Assembly: GCA_035943635.1 (NCBI GenBank)
Contig: DASZBX010000148.1
Location: 400,106 to 464,105, forward strand
Length of the DNA: 64,000 nt
Reading direction: 5' to 3'
Source of the DNA: DASZBX01 sp035943635
GTDB taxonomy: Bacteria > Actinomycetota > Actinomycetes > Streptomycetales > Catenulisporaceae
The stretch's first letter is position 1. The number at the start of each line of letters is the position of its first letter. The notes under the pieces are model-generated. The model saw nothing but the letters and a program-made list of their open reading frames with translations. It did not search any database and was not told the DNA's origin. The translations under genes were made by a program, and so were the position numbers. Below are positions 9,009 through 17,508 of the stretch, one piece after another.

Positions 9009-9953
9009 GTGCTGCGCCAACTGCTGCTCACCGCTTCGCGGAGCGACACGACCCGTCGGATGGTGGAGACCGCGCCGGTCTCCCAGGGGGTGGTCCGCCG
9101 GTTCGTGGCCGGCACCGGGACCGGGGACGCGGTGGCCGCGGCCACCCGGCTGCTCGGCGACGGCCTGGCCGTCACGCTCGACCACCTCGGCGAGGACTGC
9201 GTCGACCAGGAGCACGCGCGCCAGGTCAAGGACGCCTACGTGCTGCTGCTGGACCGGTTGGCCGAGGCCGGGCTGACCCGGGGCGTGAACGCGGCCGGCG
9301 CCGAGGTGTCGGTCAAGCTCTCCGCCGTCGGCCAGGCCCTGCCGCAGGACGGTCGGAAGATCGCGCTGGAATACGCCCGGGACATCTGCTCGGCCGCCCG
9401 GCGGGCCGGGACCACGGTCACCCTGGACATGGAGGACCACACCACCACCGACGACACCCTGGAGGCGCTGCGCGAGCTGCGGGCCGACTTCCCGTGGGTC
9501 GGCGCGGTGCTCCAGTCCTACCTGAAGCGGACCGAGGCCGACTGCCGCGACCTGGCCGGGCCCGGCTCGCGGATCCGGCTGTGCAAGGGCGCGTACAACG
9601 AGCCGTCCGCCGTCGCGTTCCAGGACAAGGCCGAGGTGGACAAGTCCTACGTGCGCTGCGTGAAGACCCTGCTGCGCGGCCAGGGCTACCCGATGTTCGC
9701 CACCCACGACCCCCGGCTGATCGACATCGTCGGCGCCCTGGCGATCCGCGGCGGCAAGCCGAGCGGCAGCTACGAATTCCAGATGCTGTACGGGATCCGG
9801 CCGGACGAACAGCGCCGGCTGGCCGGACTGGGCGAACTGGTCCGGGTGTACGTGCCCTACGGCAGCGAGTGGTATGGCTATCTCATGCGACGATTGGCCG
9901 AACGTCCGGCGAATCTGGCCTTCTTCGCAAGGTCCTTGATCAGTAAGGGGTAG
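9009..9953 (+). CDS. Proline dehydrogenase (monofunctional)
   Basis: A 314-residue FAD-dependent proline dehydrogenase, the first step of proline breakdown, giving pyrroline-5-carboxylate (P5C). It is the short PutA-like barrel without the P5C dehydrogenase domain. Signature segments are SVKLSAVG (~103), TLDMEDHTTTDDT (~140), the substrate-binding stretch RIRLCKGAYNEP (~195) and YEFQMLYGIRPDEQRRL (~258), with VPYGSEWYGYLMRRLAERP at the end. The GTG start at 9009 has a GTGAGG-like ribosome site just upstream. The stop is 6 bp before proC, so catabolic and biosynthetic P5C enzymes are co-transcribed. Confidence 0.95.
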   Translation: MLRQLLLTASRSDTTRRMVETAPVSQGVVRRFVAGTGTGDAVAAATRLLGDGLAVTLDHLGEDCVDQEHARQVKDAYVLLLDRLAEAGLTRGVNAAGAEVSVKLSAVGQALPQDGRKIALEYARDICSAARRAGTTVTLDMEDHTTTDDTLEALRELRADFPWVGAVLQSYLKRTEADCRDLAGPGSRIRLCKGAYNEPSAVAFQDKAEVDKSYVRCVKTLLRGQGYPMFATHDPRLIDIVGALAIRGGKPSGSYEFQMLYGIRPDEQRRLAGLGELVRVYVPYGSEWYGYLMRRLAERPANLAFFARSLISKG

Positions 9954-9959
9954 CGGCTC

Positions 9960-10772
9960 ATGGCGGCGCAGCGGATCGCGGTGCTCGGCACCGGCAAAAT
10001 CGGCGAGGTCCTGGTCTCCGGCGCGTTGCGGGCCGGCCGGCCGGCCGACCAGATCCTGGTCACCGCGCGCCGTCCGGAGCGCGCGGCCGAGCTGACCGCG
10101 CGCTACGGCGTGGCCGCGGTCTCCAACGCCGAGGCGGCCAAGTCCGCCGACACCCTGATCCTGGCGGTCAAGCCGCAGGACATGGGCGCCCTGCTGGACG
10201 AACTGGCCCCGCACGTGCCGACCGACCGCCTGGTCATCTCGGGGGCGGCCGGCATCACCACCGCGTTCATCGCCGGCCGGCTCGGCATCCCCGGCCTGCC
10301 GGTGGTCCGGGTGATGACCAACACCCCGGCCCTGGTGGACGAGGCGATGTCCGCGATCTCCGGCGGCGAGCACGCCACCGACGAGCACCTGCGCCGGGCC
10401 GAGGAGATCTTCCAGCCGGTCGGCAAGACCATCCGGGTGCCCGAGTCCCAGCAGGACGCGGTGACCGCGCTCTCCGGCTCCGGCCCGGCCTACTTCTACT
10501 TCCTGGTAGAGGCGATGATCGACGCCGGCATCCTGCTCGGCATCCCCCGGACCACCGCGCACGAACTGATCGTGCAGTCCGCGATCGGCGCGGCCGTGAT
10601 GCTGCGCGACTCCGGCGAACACCCGGTCAAGCTGCGCGAGGCGGTCACCTCCCCGGCCGGCACCACGATCGCCGCGATCCGGGAACTGGAGAACCACGCC
10701 GTGCGCGCGGCCATGCTCGCCGCGCTCGAGGCCGCCCGCAACCGGTCCCGGGAACTGGCCGCGGAAGCCTGA
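9960..10772 (+). CDS. proC: Pyrroline-5-carboxylate reductase ProC
   Basis: A 270-residue NAD(P)H-dependent enzyme that makes proline from P5C. The N-terminal Rossmann motif IAVLGTGKIGEVL is followed by ILAVKPQDM, VVRVMTNTPALVDEA (~117) and the family signature around ALSGSGPAYFYFLVEA (~173), then TSPAGTTIAAI (~240). Full length for the family. ATG 9960 follows an AAGGGG ribosome site placed over the end of the proline dehydrogenase gene. A GC-rich hairpin begins 19 bp after the stop. Confidence 0.97.
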   Translation: MAAQRIAVLGTGKIGEVLVSGALRAGRPADQILVTARRPERAAELTARYGVAAVSNAEAAKSADTLILAVKPQDMGALLDELAPHVPTDRLVISGAAGITTAFIAGRLGIPGLPVVRVMTNTPALVDEAMSAISGGEHATDEHLRRAEEIFQPVGKTIRVPESQQDAVTALSGSGPAYFYFLVEAMIDAGILLGIPRTTAHELIVQSAIGAAVMLRDSGEHPVKLREAVTSPAGTTIAAIRELENHAVRAAMLAALEAARNRSRELAAEA

Positions 10773-10790
10773 GCCGCGGACGGGCGGCCT

Positions 10791-10817
10791 GGCCGGGGCC
10801 GGCGACAATCCCCGGCC
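10791..10817 (+). terminator. Hairpin terminator after proC
   Basis: The arms GGCCGGGG (10791-10798) and CCCCGGCC (10810-10817) pair perfectly around an 11-base loop, 19 bp after the proC stop. It separates the proline genes from the decayed fragment that follows. Confidence 0.6.
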
Positions 10818-10830
10818 CCGGCCCCGGATT

Positions 10831-11526
10831 CCGATCACCCGCCCCGGCCTGGGCGCGAGCGCCGGCCGGATCCCGGCCGGAGCGAGGACCGCCCTGACCG
10901 TCGCCGGAGTGGGCGGCCTTCCGCCGGCCGGCACCTTCGCCGCGGTGGTCCTGAACCCGACCGCCACGAACACCTCCGGCTCCGGATTCGTCGAGGCCTA
11001 CCCGGACGGCGCGAGCATGCCGGACGTGTCCGATCTGAACTACCTGCCGAACCAGACGATCGCCAACACGGTGATCGTCCAGGTCGGCCAGGGCGGGCCG
11101 GCCGGCCCGATCGACCTGCTCGCCGACGTCTCCGGGTACTTCACCAACGGAGCCGGCGGCGCGTACGTCCCGCTGCCGCCGGTCAGGATCCTGGACACCC
11201 GCACCGGCGCGCCGATCGCGGCCGGCGCGACGGCCGACGTCGATGCGCGCCGTCATCGCCGCCTTCCGGTCGACTCCTCGCCGACGGGAAGCGCGTTCGA
11301 GGTCAACACGACGGTCACCGGGCCGACCGGGACCGGGTTCGTGACCGACCATCCGCATGGCAGCGCCCTGCCGAACGTCTCCACGGTCGACTACACGCCC
11401 GGCCTCACGGCCGCCAACCTGGGCTTCGTCGGATCAGCCGACGTCGGTATCGCCGTCTACAACGGCGGCTCCCAGGCCGGAACCACCCAGGCGATCGTCG
11501 ATCTGTTCGGCTATTTCGGCTGCACC
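10831..11526 (+). pseudogene. Decayed surface-protein repeat fragment
   Basis: One frame encodes units typical of secreted actinobacterial repeat proteins: TRPGLGASAGRIPAGA, VVLNPTATNTSGSGFVEAYP, LNYLPNQTIANTVIVQVG, DLLADVSGYFT, VRILDTRTG, then a second copy ending LFGYFG. The match begins upstream of any start codon and there is no signal peptide. Near 11240-11270 the expected pattern is replaced by a basic stretch (DVDARRHRRLP), suggesting a compensated frameshift. The first candidate start, GTG 10909, lies inside a conserved unit. I read this as the tail of a once larger cell-surface gene that lost its 5' part. It is flanked by hairpins at 10791-10817 and 11573-11605. Confidence 0.65.
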
Positions 11527-11572
11527 GCACGCCGATCGGCGGCGATCGGCGCGGGCGACCGCACCGGCCGGC

Positions 11573-11605
11573 GCCGGGGCCGGGACCACGCGTCCCGGCC
11601 CCGGC
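11573..11605 (+). terminator. Perfect 14-bp hairpin upstream of the first exporter operon
   Basis: Arms 11573-11586 and 11592-11605 are perfect reverse complements with loop CACGC. It lies just after the decayed surface-protein fragment and 28 bp before the lipoprotein gene, so it probably was that gene's terminator and now insulates the exporter operon. Confidence 0.7.
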
Positions 11606-11633
11606 CACCCCGCCATTCACCCGTTCGCCTACG

Positions 11634-13040
11634 ATGGCGATCGTGAGAGCTTCAGCTGAAGCACGTCAACACTTGATCGGGCGGATAGCGCTCGCCGTGG
11701 TGCCCCTGGTCGTCCTGAGCGGGTGCAGCGGCGGCGGCGCCGGCAACACGAGCGTGGCCGCGGTCGGCTACGGCACGGTGACCCAGATCGTCGAGGCCTC
11801 GGCCTCGGTCAGCGCCAAGGCCCAGGTGACGGTCAGCGCGCCGGCCGGCGGCAGCATCGCCGAACTCGACGTCGCCGACGGCCAGCAGGTCACCGCCGGG
11901 CAGGTGCTCGGCCGGATCGACTCGCCCAGCGCGCAACAGGAACTGGCCGCGAGCAAGCAGGCCGTGAAACAGGCCTCGGCCGGCACCTCCGGCTCGATCC
12001 CGGCCACCTCTAGTTCCTTCAACGCCTCGGCCGCCTCGGCCCGCAAGACCGCCGACAAGGCCTTCGCCGCCGCCGAGCAGGCCGCCCGGAAGATCACCGA
12101 CCCGCAGATCCAGCAGGCCGTGCTGGACCAGATAACCGCGGCTCAGAGCACGTACGACACCGCCTACACCGCGCTGTCGCAGACCATCACCCAGTTCCAG
12201 AACGGCCTGGCCTCGGCCGGCCAGGTGCTCAAGGCGCTCGGCAGCACCCAGGTGGCGCAGGCCCAGGCGGCCGAGCAGATAGCCCAGCAGACCGTCAACG
12301 CCCTGACCGTCACCGCACCGATCAGCGGCACCGTCACCCTCGGCACCGGCTCGGCCGGCAGTTCGGCCGGCAGCCTCAGCGGCGTCTCGGCCCTGCTCGC
12401 CCAGGCCAGCGGCTCCGGCTCGGCCGGCGGCGCCGGCTCGCAGCAGGCGCTCGGCGCGCTGACCGGCGGCGGCAGCGACACCGCCAGCACCACCCCGATC
12501 TCCGACGGGGTCCCGATCTCCGGCGGCGGCACCCTGTTCACCGTCACCGACGCCTCCGCCCTCTCGGTCACCGCGCAGGTCGACGAGACCGACATCCTCC
12601 TGGTCAAACCCGGGGTGACCGCGACCATCGACCTGAACGCGGTACCCGGCGGCAAGTACCAGGGCACCGTGCAGTCGGTCGACCCGAACGGGACCACCTC
12701 CAGCACCGGCGGCGTGACCTACACCGTGCACCTGAGCCTCGGCGACGGCACCATGCCCGGCGGCGCCGCGGCACCCGCGCCGCTGCCCGGGATGAGCGCC
12801 ATCGCCAACCTCGACGTCCTGACCGCGGTGCACGTCCTGTCGATCCCCTCCGCGGCCCTGCTGACCAACGGCGACACGGTCTCGGTGTGGCTGGTGCACA
12901 ACGGCGTCGCGCAGTCGCGCACGATCACGCTCGGCGCCCAGGGCGACACCACCGTGCAGGTCCTGAGCGGCCTGTCCGCCGGGGACCGGATCGTGACCGC
13001 CGGGGCCGACAAGGTCACCGCGGGGGAGAAGGTCGGATGA
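11634..13040 (+). CDS. MacA/HlyD-like efflux adaptor lipoprotein
   Basis: A 468-residue periplasmic-adaptor-type protein of a MacAB-like ABC exporter. Residues ~15-31 form a lipoprotein signal with lipobox VLSGC (Cys31), so the mature protein should be lipid-anchored outside the membrane. A split biotinyl/lipoyl domain is visible (GGSIAELDVADGQQVTAGQVLGR near 75 and LTVTAPISGTVTLG near 220), separated by an Ala/Gln-rich coiled-coil hairpin, followed by a beta-barrel (LSVTAQVDETDILLVKPG). The start is ATG 11634 or GTG 11643. It leads a three-gene operon with the ATPase and permease. The exported substrate is unknown. Confidence 0.9.
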   Translation: MAIVRASAEARQHLIGRIALAVVPLVVLSGCSGGGAGNTSVAAVGYGTVTQIVEASASVSAKAQVTVSAPAGGSIAELDVADGQQVTAGQVLGRIDSPSAQQELAASKQAVKQASAGTSGSIPATSSSFNASAASARKTADKAFAAAEQAARKITDPQIQQAVLDQITAAQSTYDTAYTALSQTITQFQNGLASAGQVLKALGSTQVAQAQAAEQIAQQTVNALTVTAPISGTVTLGTGSAGSSAGSLSGVSALLAQASGSGSAGGAGSQQALGALTGGGSDTASTTPISDGVPISGGGTLFTVTDASALSVTAQVDETDILLVKPGVTATIDLNAVPGGKYQGTVQSVDPNGTTSSTGGVTYTVHLSLGDGTMPGGAAAPAPLPGMSAIANLDVLTAVHVLSIPSAALLTNGDTVSVWLVHNGVAQSRTITLGAQGDTTVQVLSGLSAGDRIVTAGADKVTAGEKVG

Positions 13041-13056
13041 GCCGGGAGAGCGCCGC

Positions 13057-13749
13057 GTGACCGTGGCCATCGAGGCCGAGGACGTGCGCCGCAGCTACGA
13101 CCTCGGCGGCACCCGGGTCTCGGCCCTCAACGGCGTCTCGCTGCAGATCACCACCGGCGAGTACGTGGCCATCACCGGCCCGTCCGGCTCCGGCAAGTCC
13201 ACCCTGATGCACCTGCTCGGCTGCCTGGACCGGCCCACCTCCGGCGTGCTGCGGATCGGCGGGCGGGACGTGAGCAAGCTCGGCGACGCGGACCTGGCCG
13301 AACTGCGCAACACCATGATCGGGTTCGTCTTCCAGGCCTTCCAGCTGCTGCCCCGGGCCTCCGCGGTGGACAACGTGGCCCTGCCGCTGGTCTACCGCGG
13401 GGTGGCCCGGGCCGAACGCCGGCGCCGCGCGGTCGAAGCGCTCACCTCGGTCAACCTGGCCCACCGGCTCGGCCACCGGCCGACCCAGCTGTCCGGCGGC
13501 GAACAGCAGCGGGTGGCCATCGCCCGGGCCCTGGTCGGCGAACCGCGGATCCTGCTCGCGGACGAGCCGACCGGCAACCTGGACTCGGCCAACGGCGCGG
13601 AGGTGATGGCCATCCTGGAGCGGCTCAACGGCGAGCGCGGGGTCGCGGTGGTGCTGGTCACCCACGAGGCGGAGATCGCCGACCGGGCCGACCGGCTGAT
13701 CCGGGTGCGCGACGGGCTGGTCGTCGAGGACCGGGAGAAGGCCCGGTGA
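13057..13749 (+). CDS. MacB-type ABC exporter ATPase (first copy)
   Basis: A 230-residue nucleotide-binding subunit of the LolD/MacB class. It shows Walker A GPSGSGKST, Q-loop GFVFQAFQLLP, signature LSGGEQQRVAIARAL, Walker B ILLADEPTGNLD and switch His in VLVTHEAEIA. GTG 13057 is preceded by GGGAGAG and is 16 bp after the adaptor gene; the stop overlaps the permease start (GTGA). Confidence 0.96.
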   Translation: MTVAIEAEDVRRSYDLGGTRVSALNGVSLQITTGEYVAITGPSGSGKSTLMHLLGCLDRPTSGVLRIGGRDVSKLGDADLAELRNTMIGFVFQAFQLLPRASAVDNVALPLVYRGVARAERRRRAVEALTSVNLAHRLGHRPTQLSGGEQQRVAIARALVGEPRILLADEPTGNLDSANGAEVMAILERLNGERGVAVVLVTHEAEIADRADRLIRVRDGLVVEDREKAR

Positions 13750-14930
13750 AGGGCGGGGAGTCGCTGCGGGTGGCCGCGGACGCGCTGGCCGCCAACCGGC
13801 TGCGCTCACTGCTGACCATGATCGGGGTGATCATCGGGGTGGCCGCGGTGGTCATCCTGGTCGCGATCGGCGGCGGGGCCCAGAACCTGGTGGAGAAGGA
13901 GGTCGAGGGGCTGGGCTCGAACATCATCCTGATCGTGCCGGGCAAGTTCTCCTTCGGCGCCGCGCCCTCGATCTCCCAGCTGCAACTGTCGGACATCACC
14001 AAGGTCGGCCGGATCGTCGGCTCCCCGGACGCGGTCACCGCGAGCATCGACTCCGGCGAGGACGTACGGGCCGGCACGCTCGACTTCTACTCCACGGTCG
14101 CCGGGGTGACCGACACGGTCCCGGACGTGTTCAACCGCCCGCTGACCGAGGGCAGCTACCTGACCGCGGCGGACGTGACCACCGGGGCCCGGGTGGTGGT
14201 GCTCGGCGCGACCGTGGCCGACACCCTGTTCCCGGGCGAGGACCCGGTCGGCCGGCAGGTGGCCATCGCCGGGGTGCCGTTCCGGGTGGTCGCGGTGGCC
14301 GCCCCGCTCGGCGCCGCCTTCGGAGTCAGCCAGGACCAGCAGGTGGACATCCCGATCACCGCCGCCCAGCGGTTGTTCGGGGTCAGCTCGATCCAGGACC
14401 TCGCGGTCAAGGCGCCCACCCCGGACCGGATCGGCCCGCTGTCGGACCAGATCGTGGCCGCCCTGGAGGCGGAGTACCCGGGCGAGCAGTTCTCCGCGGT
14501 CACCCAGACCGAGATCCTCGGCACGATCGGCCAGATCCTGAGCCTGCTGACCGGGGTGGTGGCCGCCATCGCCGGGATCTCGCTGCTGATCGGCGGGGTC
14601 GGGGTGTCCAACATCATGCTGGTCGGGGTGCGCGAGCGGACCAAGGAGATCGGTCTGCGGATGGCCCTGGGCGCCCGGCAGCGCGACATCCTGGCCCAGT
14701 TCCTGATCGAGGCGATCCTGCTCACCGCGATCGGCGGGACCCTGGGGATCGGGCTCGGGATCGGCGTGTCGGTGGTGGTCGGCGCGGTCAGCCCGCTGCC
14801 GACGGCGATCGCCTGGTGGTCCCCGGTGCTCGCCTTCGGGGTGTCGGTCCTGGTCGGGGTGATTTTCGGCGTGGTGCCCGCGCGCCGGGCCGGACGCCTG
14901 GACCCGGTCGTCGCACTGCGCACCGATTAG
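13746..14930 (+). CDS. MacB/FtsX-type ABC permease (first copy)
   Basis: A 394-residue permease with the MacB layout: a first transmembrane helix near 20-42 (LLTMIGVIIGVAAVVILVAIGGG), a ~220-residue outside MacB_PCD domain, and three C-terminal helices from ~265, ~320 and ~358. The typical segments LLIGGVGVSNIMLVGVRERTKEIGLRMALGARQRDI and PARRAGRLDPVVALR are present in pieces along the C-terminal half. It overlaps the ATPase stop by 4 bp, so the three genes form one exporter. Confidence 0.95.
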   Translation: MKGGESLRVAADALAANRLRSLLTMIGVIIGVAAVVILVAIGGGAQNLVEKEVEGLGSNIILIVPGKFSFGAAPSISQLQLSDITKVGRIVGSPDAVTASIDSGEDVRAGTLDFYSTVAGVTDTVPDVFNRPLTEGSYLTAADVTTGARVVVLGATVADTLFPGEDPVGRQVAIAGVPFRVVAVAAPLGAAFGVSQDQQVDIPITAAQRLFGVSSIQDLAVKAPTPDRIGPLSDQIVAALEAEYPGEQFSAVTQTEILGTIGQILSLLTGVVAAIAGISLLIGGVGVSNIMLVGVRERTKEIGLRMALGARQRDILAQFLIEAILLTAIGGTLGIGLGIGVSVVVGAVSPLPTAIAWWSPVLAFGVSVLVGVIFGVVPARRAGRLDPVVALRTD

Positions 14931-14956
14931 AAGGGCTCATACATCACGTGTCGAGC

Positions 14957-15883
14957 ATGTCGGGTATGTTCGGACAGGTGAGGGTTGTGACATTCAACGT
15001 GCTGCACGGCCGGCCGATGCGCGACGGCCGACCCGTTCCCGAGGCCGGGGAGACCGGGCAGGCGTTCGCCGAGGCCGTCGCCGCGCTGGACGCCGACGTC
15101 CTGGCGCTCCAGGAACTGGACCGGCTGCAGGAACGCTCGGGCCGGGTGGACCAAGCGGCGCTCGCCGCCGAGGCGATGGGCGCGCGGGACTGGCGGTACG
15201 CGTCGGCGCTGCACGGCCGGCCCGCGCCCGGCGCCGGATGGGTGCTCGACCCGGCCGAGCCCGGGCTGCGGGTGCACGGGCCGCGAGACGCCCGGGCCGC
15301 CTCGGCCGTCCCGTCCCACGGGATCGCCCTGCTCACCCGGCTGCCGGTGCACCAGTGGCGGGCCCGGCGGTTCGCCGCGGCGCCGGTCGGCCTGCCGCTG
15401 CGGGTGGCCGGCCAGTCTGGGCTGACGAAGGTCCCGGACCATTCGCGAGCCGCGCTGGCTGCCGTGCTCGAGGGTGGGACTGGGCCGTTCACCGTGGTCG
15501 CGCTGCATTTGTCGTTCGTTCCCGGCTGGAACACGGCCCACCTGGCCGCGGTCCGCCGCTGGATCGCCGACCTGCCCGCTCCGCACCTGCTGCTGGGCGA
15601 CTTCAACCTGCCGGGTCCGCTGCCGCGGGCCGTCCTCGGCACGGCCGGGCTCCTGGACGGCGCCGCCCGCGCGGGACGCCGCAGCCGCGCCGAGGCAAGA
15701 CCGCCGGCGCCGGACGGTTGGCGGGACCTCGCCCGCGTGCCCACCTACCCGTCGCACCGTCCTGTGGTGCAATTCGACCACGTACTCGCGTCCGGGATCC
15801 CCGAGAGCTCGGTGCAGGCGGTGCACACCCCGCTGACGCCGGTCTCCGACCACCGGCCGCTGGCGGTCCACCTGGCGTGCTGA
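14957..15883 (+). CDS. Endonuclease/exonuclease/phosphatase-fold protein
   Basis: A ~308-residue EEP-superfamily hydrolase. The N-terminus VRVVTFNVLHG carries the first metal ligand Asn; ALQELDRLQ supplies the Glu; PHLLLGDFNLPG contains the conserved GDFN motif; and FDHVLAS with TPVSDHRPLAVHL ends with the catalytic SDH. In-frame starts at GTG 14948, ATG 14957, ATG 14966 and GTG 14978 are all possible, and no Shine-Dalgarno decides clearly. Family members cleave nucleic acids, lipids or sugar phosphates, so the substrate is open. It starts 26 bp after the permease and might be co-transcribed. Confidence 0.88.
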   Translation: MSGMFGQVRVVTFNVLHGRPMRDGRPVPEAGETGQAFAEAVAALDADVLALQELDRLQERSGRVDQAALAAEAMGARDWRYASALHGRPAPGAGWVLDPAEPGLRVHGPRDARAASAVPSHGIALLTRLPVHQWRARRFAAAPVGLPLRVAGQSGLTKVPDHSRAALAAVLEGGTGPFTVVALHLSFVPGWNTAHLAAVRRWIADLPAPHLLLGDFNLPGPLPRAVLGTAGLLDGAARAGRRSRAEARPPAPDGWRDLARVPTYPSHRPVVQFDHVLASGIPESSVQAVHTPLTPVSDHRPLAVHLAC

Positions 15884-16090
15884 CGCAGGCGGGACGCGGG
15901 TTGCCTGTTGCGCGCTGCGGAACCAATCCGCAGGGCCGGTCGTCCCACTGACGGGAGATCAGCCGACCGCGCCGACCGGCGGGGGATCGGCTCCACCGGC
16001 CCGCCCGGGCCGCCCCCGGCCGAGGCCGACCTAGGTGCGTCGCCGCGCCCCCGCCCGGTGCGGACCGTCGCGACGCGGAGAGAGCGAGCG

Positions 16091-16894
16091 GTGGAAACAC
16101 GCGACGAGCTGGTCAAACACCTCCTGGACAGCAGGATCGCCGGAGCCGTGGCGACGCCCCGGGAGAACAACCTGCTGCACTACCGGCTGCTGGCCGACCG
16201 GGACCCGTACTACCTGTTCGGCCTGGACCCCGGCCCGCAGTGGACCCCGGACGCGATCCTGGACCTGATGGCCGCCAAGGTCGGGGTCAGCCCGCGGCTG
16301 AACCACCGCAGCGGCCAGGACGCGATCGACCCGGAGCTGACGGTCTCGGCCCTGGACCGGTACGCCGACCGGCTGGCCGAGGCCGCCCGCGGGCGCCAGC
16401 GGGTACTGCTGGCCACCGGCCACCCGGGCAACCTGAGCACGCTCTACCAGCGCTTCGCCGCAGTCCTGCGGGCCGCCGGGTGCACCGTGGTGCAGGCGGG
16501 CTCGGGCTGGAGCTACGAGGCCCCGACCGCGGGCGGGCACCGGCGCCAGACCATCCGCTACTACGCCGGGGTCGCGATGATGCTCCAGGGCGGCTCGCTG
16601 GTGCACACCCACGCCGCCCGGCCGATCCGGGCCGCGCTCAGCGACCTGGCCGAGCGGGGAGAGCCGCTGCCCGACCTGGTGTTGGCCGACCACGGCTGGT
16701 GCGGCGGCGCGGCCCGGGCCGGGGTCTCGGCGATCGGGTTCGCCGACTCCAACGACCCGGCCCTGTTCGTCGGCGAAGCCGAGGGCACCGTGGCGGTCGC
16801 CGTCCCGCTGGACGACGGGATGGCCCCGGAGGACTACCTCCCACTGGGCGACTACGTACTACACCGGGCCGGTATCGAACAGGCGCACGAGTAG
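16091..16894 (+). CDS. Conserved actinobacterial phosphatase-like protein
   Basis: A 267-residue soluble protein. The sequence includes ATPRENNLLHYRLLADRDPYY, VLLATGHPGNLSTLYQRF, VVQAGSGWSYE, HTHAARPIRAAL and LVLADHGWCGGAARAG. Similar actinomycete proteins are annotated as phosphatases and sit beside the same BldC-like gene, but I see no classical catalytic signature, so that name is weak. GTG 16091 is supported by GGAGAGA seven bases upstream; the frame extends further but without coding character. The next gene encodes the small HTH protein. Confidence 0.6.
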   Translation: METRDELVKHLLDSRIAGAVATPRENNLLHYRLLADRDPYYLFGLDPGPQWTPDAILDLMAAKVGVSPRLNHRSGQDAIDPELTVSALDRYADRLAEAARGRQRVLLATGHPGNLSTLYQRFAAVLRAAGCTVVQAGSGWSYEAPTAGGHRRQTIRYYAGVAMMLQGGSLVHTHAARPIRAALSDLAERGEPLPDLVLADHGWCGGAARAGVSAIGFADSNDPALFVGEAEGTVAVAVPLDDGMAPEDYLPLGDYVLHRAGIEQAHE

Positions 16895-17072
16895 CGCCGG
16901 GCAGTCCGCCGGTGGCGCATTCGAATCCGAACGCTACTCTTTTTCGCTTCTGGTCTCCCCAAGCGCACCAGTCGCAGTTACTGTGGGAAACGAGGCGTAT
17001 ACGCAATCTGTGCCGTCAGTGGTAGGGGAAGCTGTTACTGGCGGCGGGCGTGCGCGGAAGGTGGAGCATTTG

Positions 17073-17294
17073 ATGGCCAGTGCGTCAGTGACCTTGGCGG
17101 CAGGCACCGGGCTCGACGACGTGAGTTTCCTCACGGTCGCCGAGGTCGCCGGTGTGATGCGCGTATCCAAAATGACCGTGTACCGGATGGTGCACTCGGG
17201 AGAGTTGTCGGCGGTCCGGGTGGGCCGTTCGTTCCGGGTACCCGCCAAAGCGGTCCGCGAATACTTGGCGGCCGCGTATGTAGAGGTCGCCTAG
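17073..17294 (+). CDS. BldC-like / excisionase-family small DNA-binding protein
   Basis: A 73-residue MerR-type winged helix (HTH_17/excisionase family). The core FLTVAEVAGVMRVSKMTVYRMVHSGELSAVRVGRSFRVPAKAVREYL, read in sections, shows the helix-turn-helix (LTVAEVA...SKMTVYRMV) and the wing (RVGRSFRVP). BldC, a developmental regulator in Streptomyces, has this fold, and a second relative sits beside the bS22 and epimerase genes in streptomycetes as here. ATG 17073 has GGAG at ideal spacing. The target genes are not evident. Confidence 0.88.
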   Translation: MASASVTLAAGTGLDDVSFLTVAEVAGVMRVSKMTVYRMVHSGELSAVRVGRSFRVPAKAVREYLAAAYVEVA

Positions 17295-17400
17295 TACGCC
17301 GTACGGGGGGCTCTCTACCAGGCACTTTCTCTTGTTGGGCGGATGACCGGTACCCTGTTGTTCCAGTTGTCTGTCCACGAGCAGTGAGTGAGGGTTCCCT

Positions 17401-17499
17401 GTGGGCTCTGTCATCAAGAAGCGGCGCAAGCGCATGGCGAAGAAGAAGCACCGCAAGTTGCTGAAGAAGACGCGCATCCAGCGTCGCAACAAGAAGTAG
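17401..17499 (+). CDS. Small ribosomal protein bS22 (AURKAIP1/COX24-like), 32 aa
   Basis: A 32-residue, extremely basic peptide beginning MGSVIKKRRKRMAKKKHRK and ending in RIQRRNKK. It matches the actinobacterial 30S protein described in mycobacterial ribosome structures as bS22. GTG start at 17401, preceded by a GTGAGGG sequence. It lies 9 bp before the epimerase gene, an arrangement conserved among actinomycetes. Confidence 0.92.
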   Translation: MGSVIKKRRKRMAKKKHRKLLKKTRIQRRNKK

Positions 17500-17508
17500 G
17501 CAGCGTCC

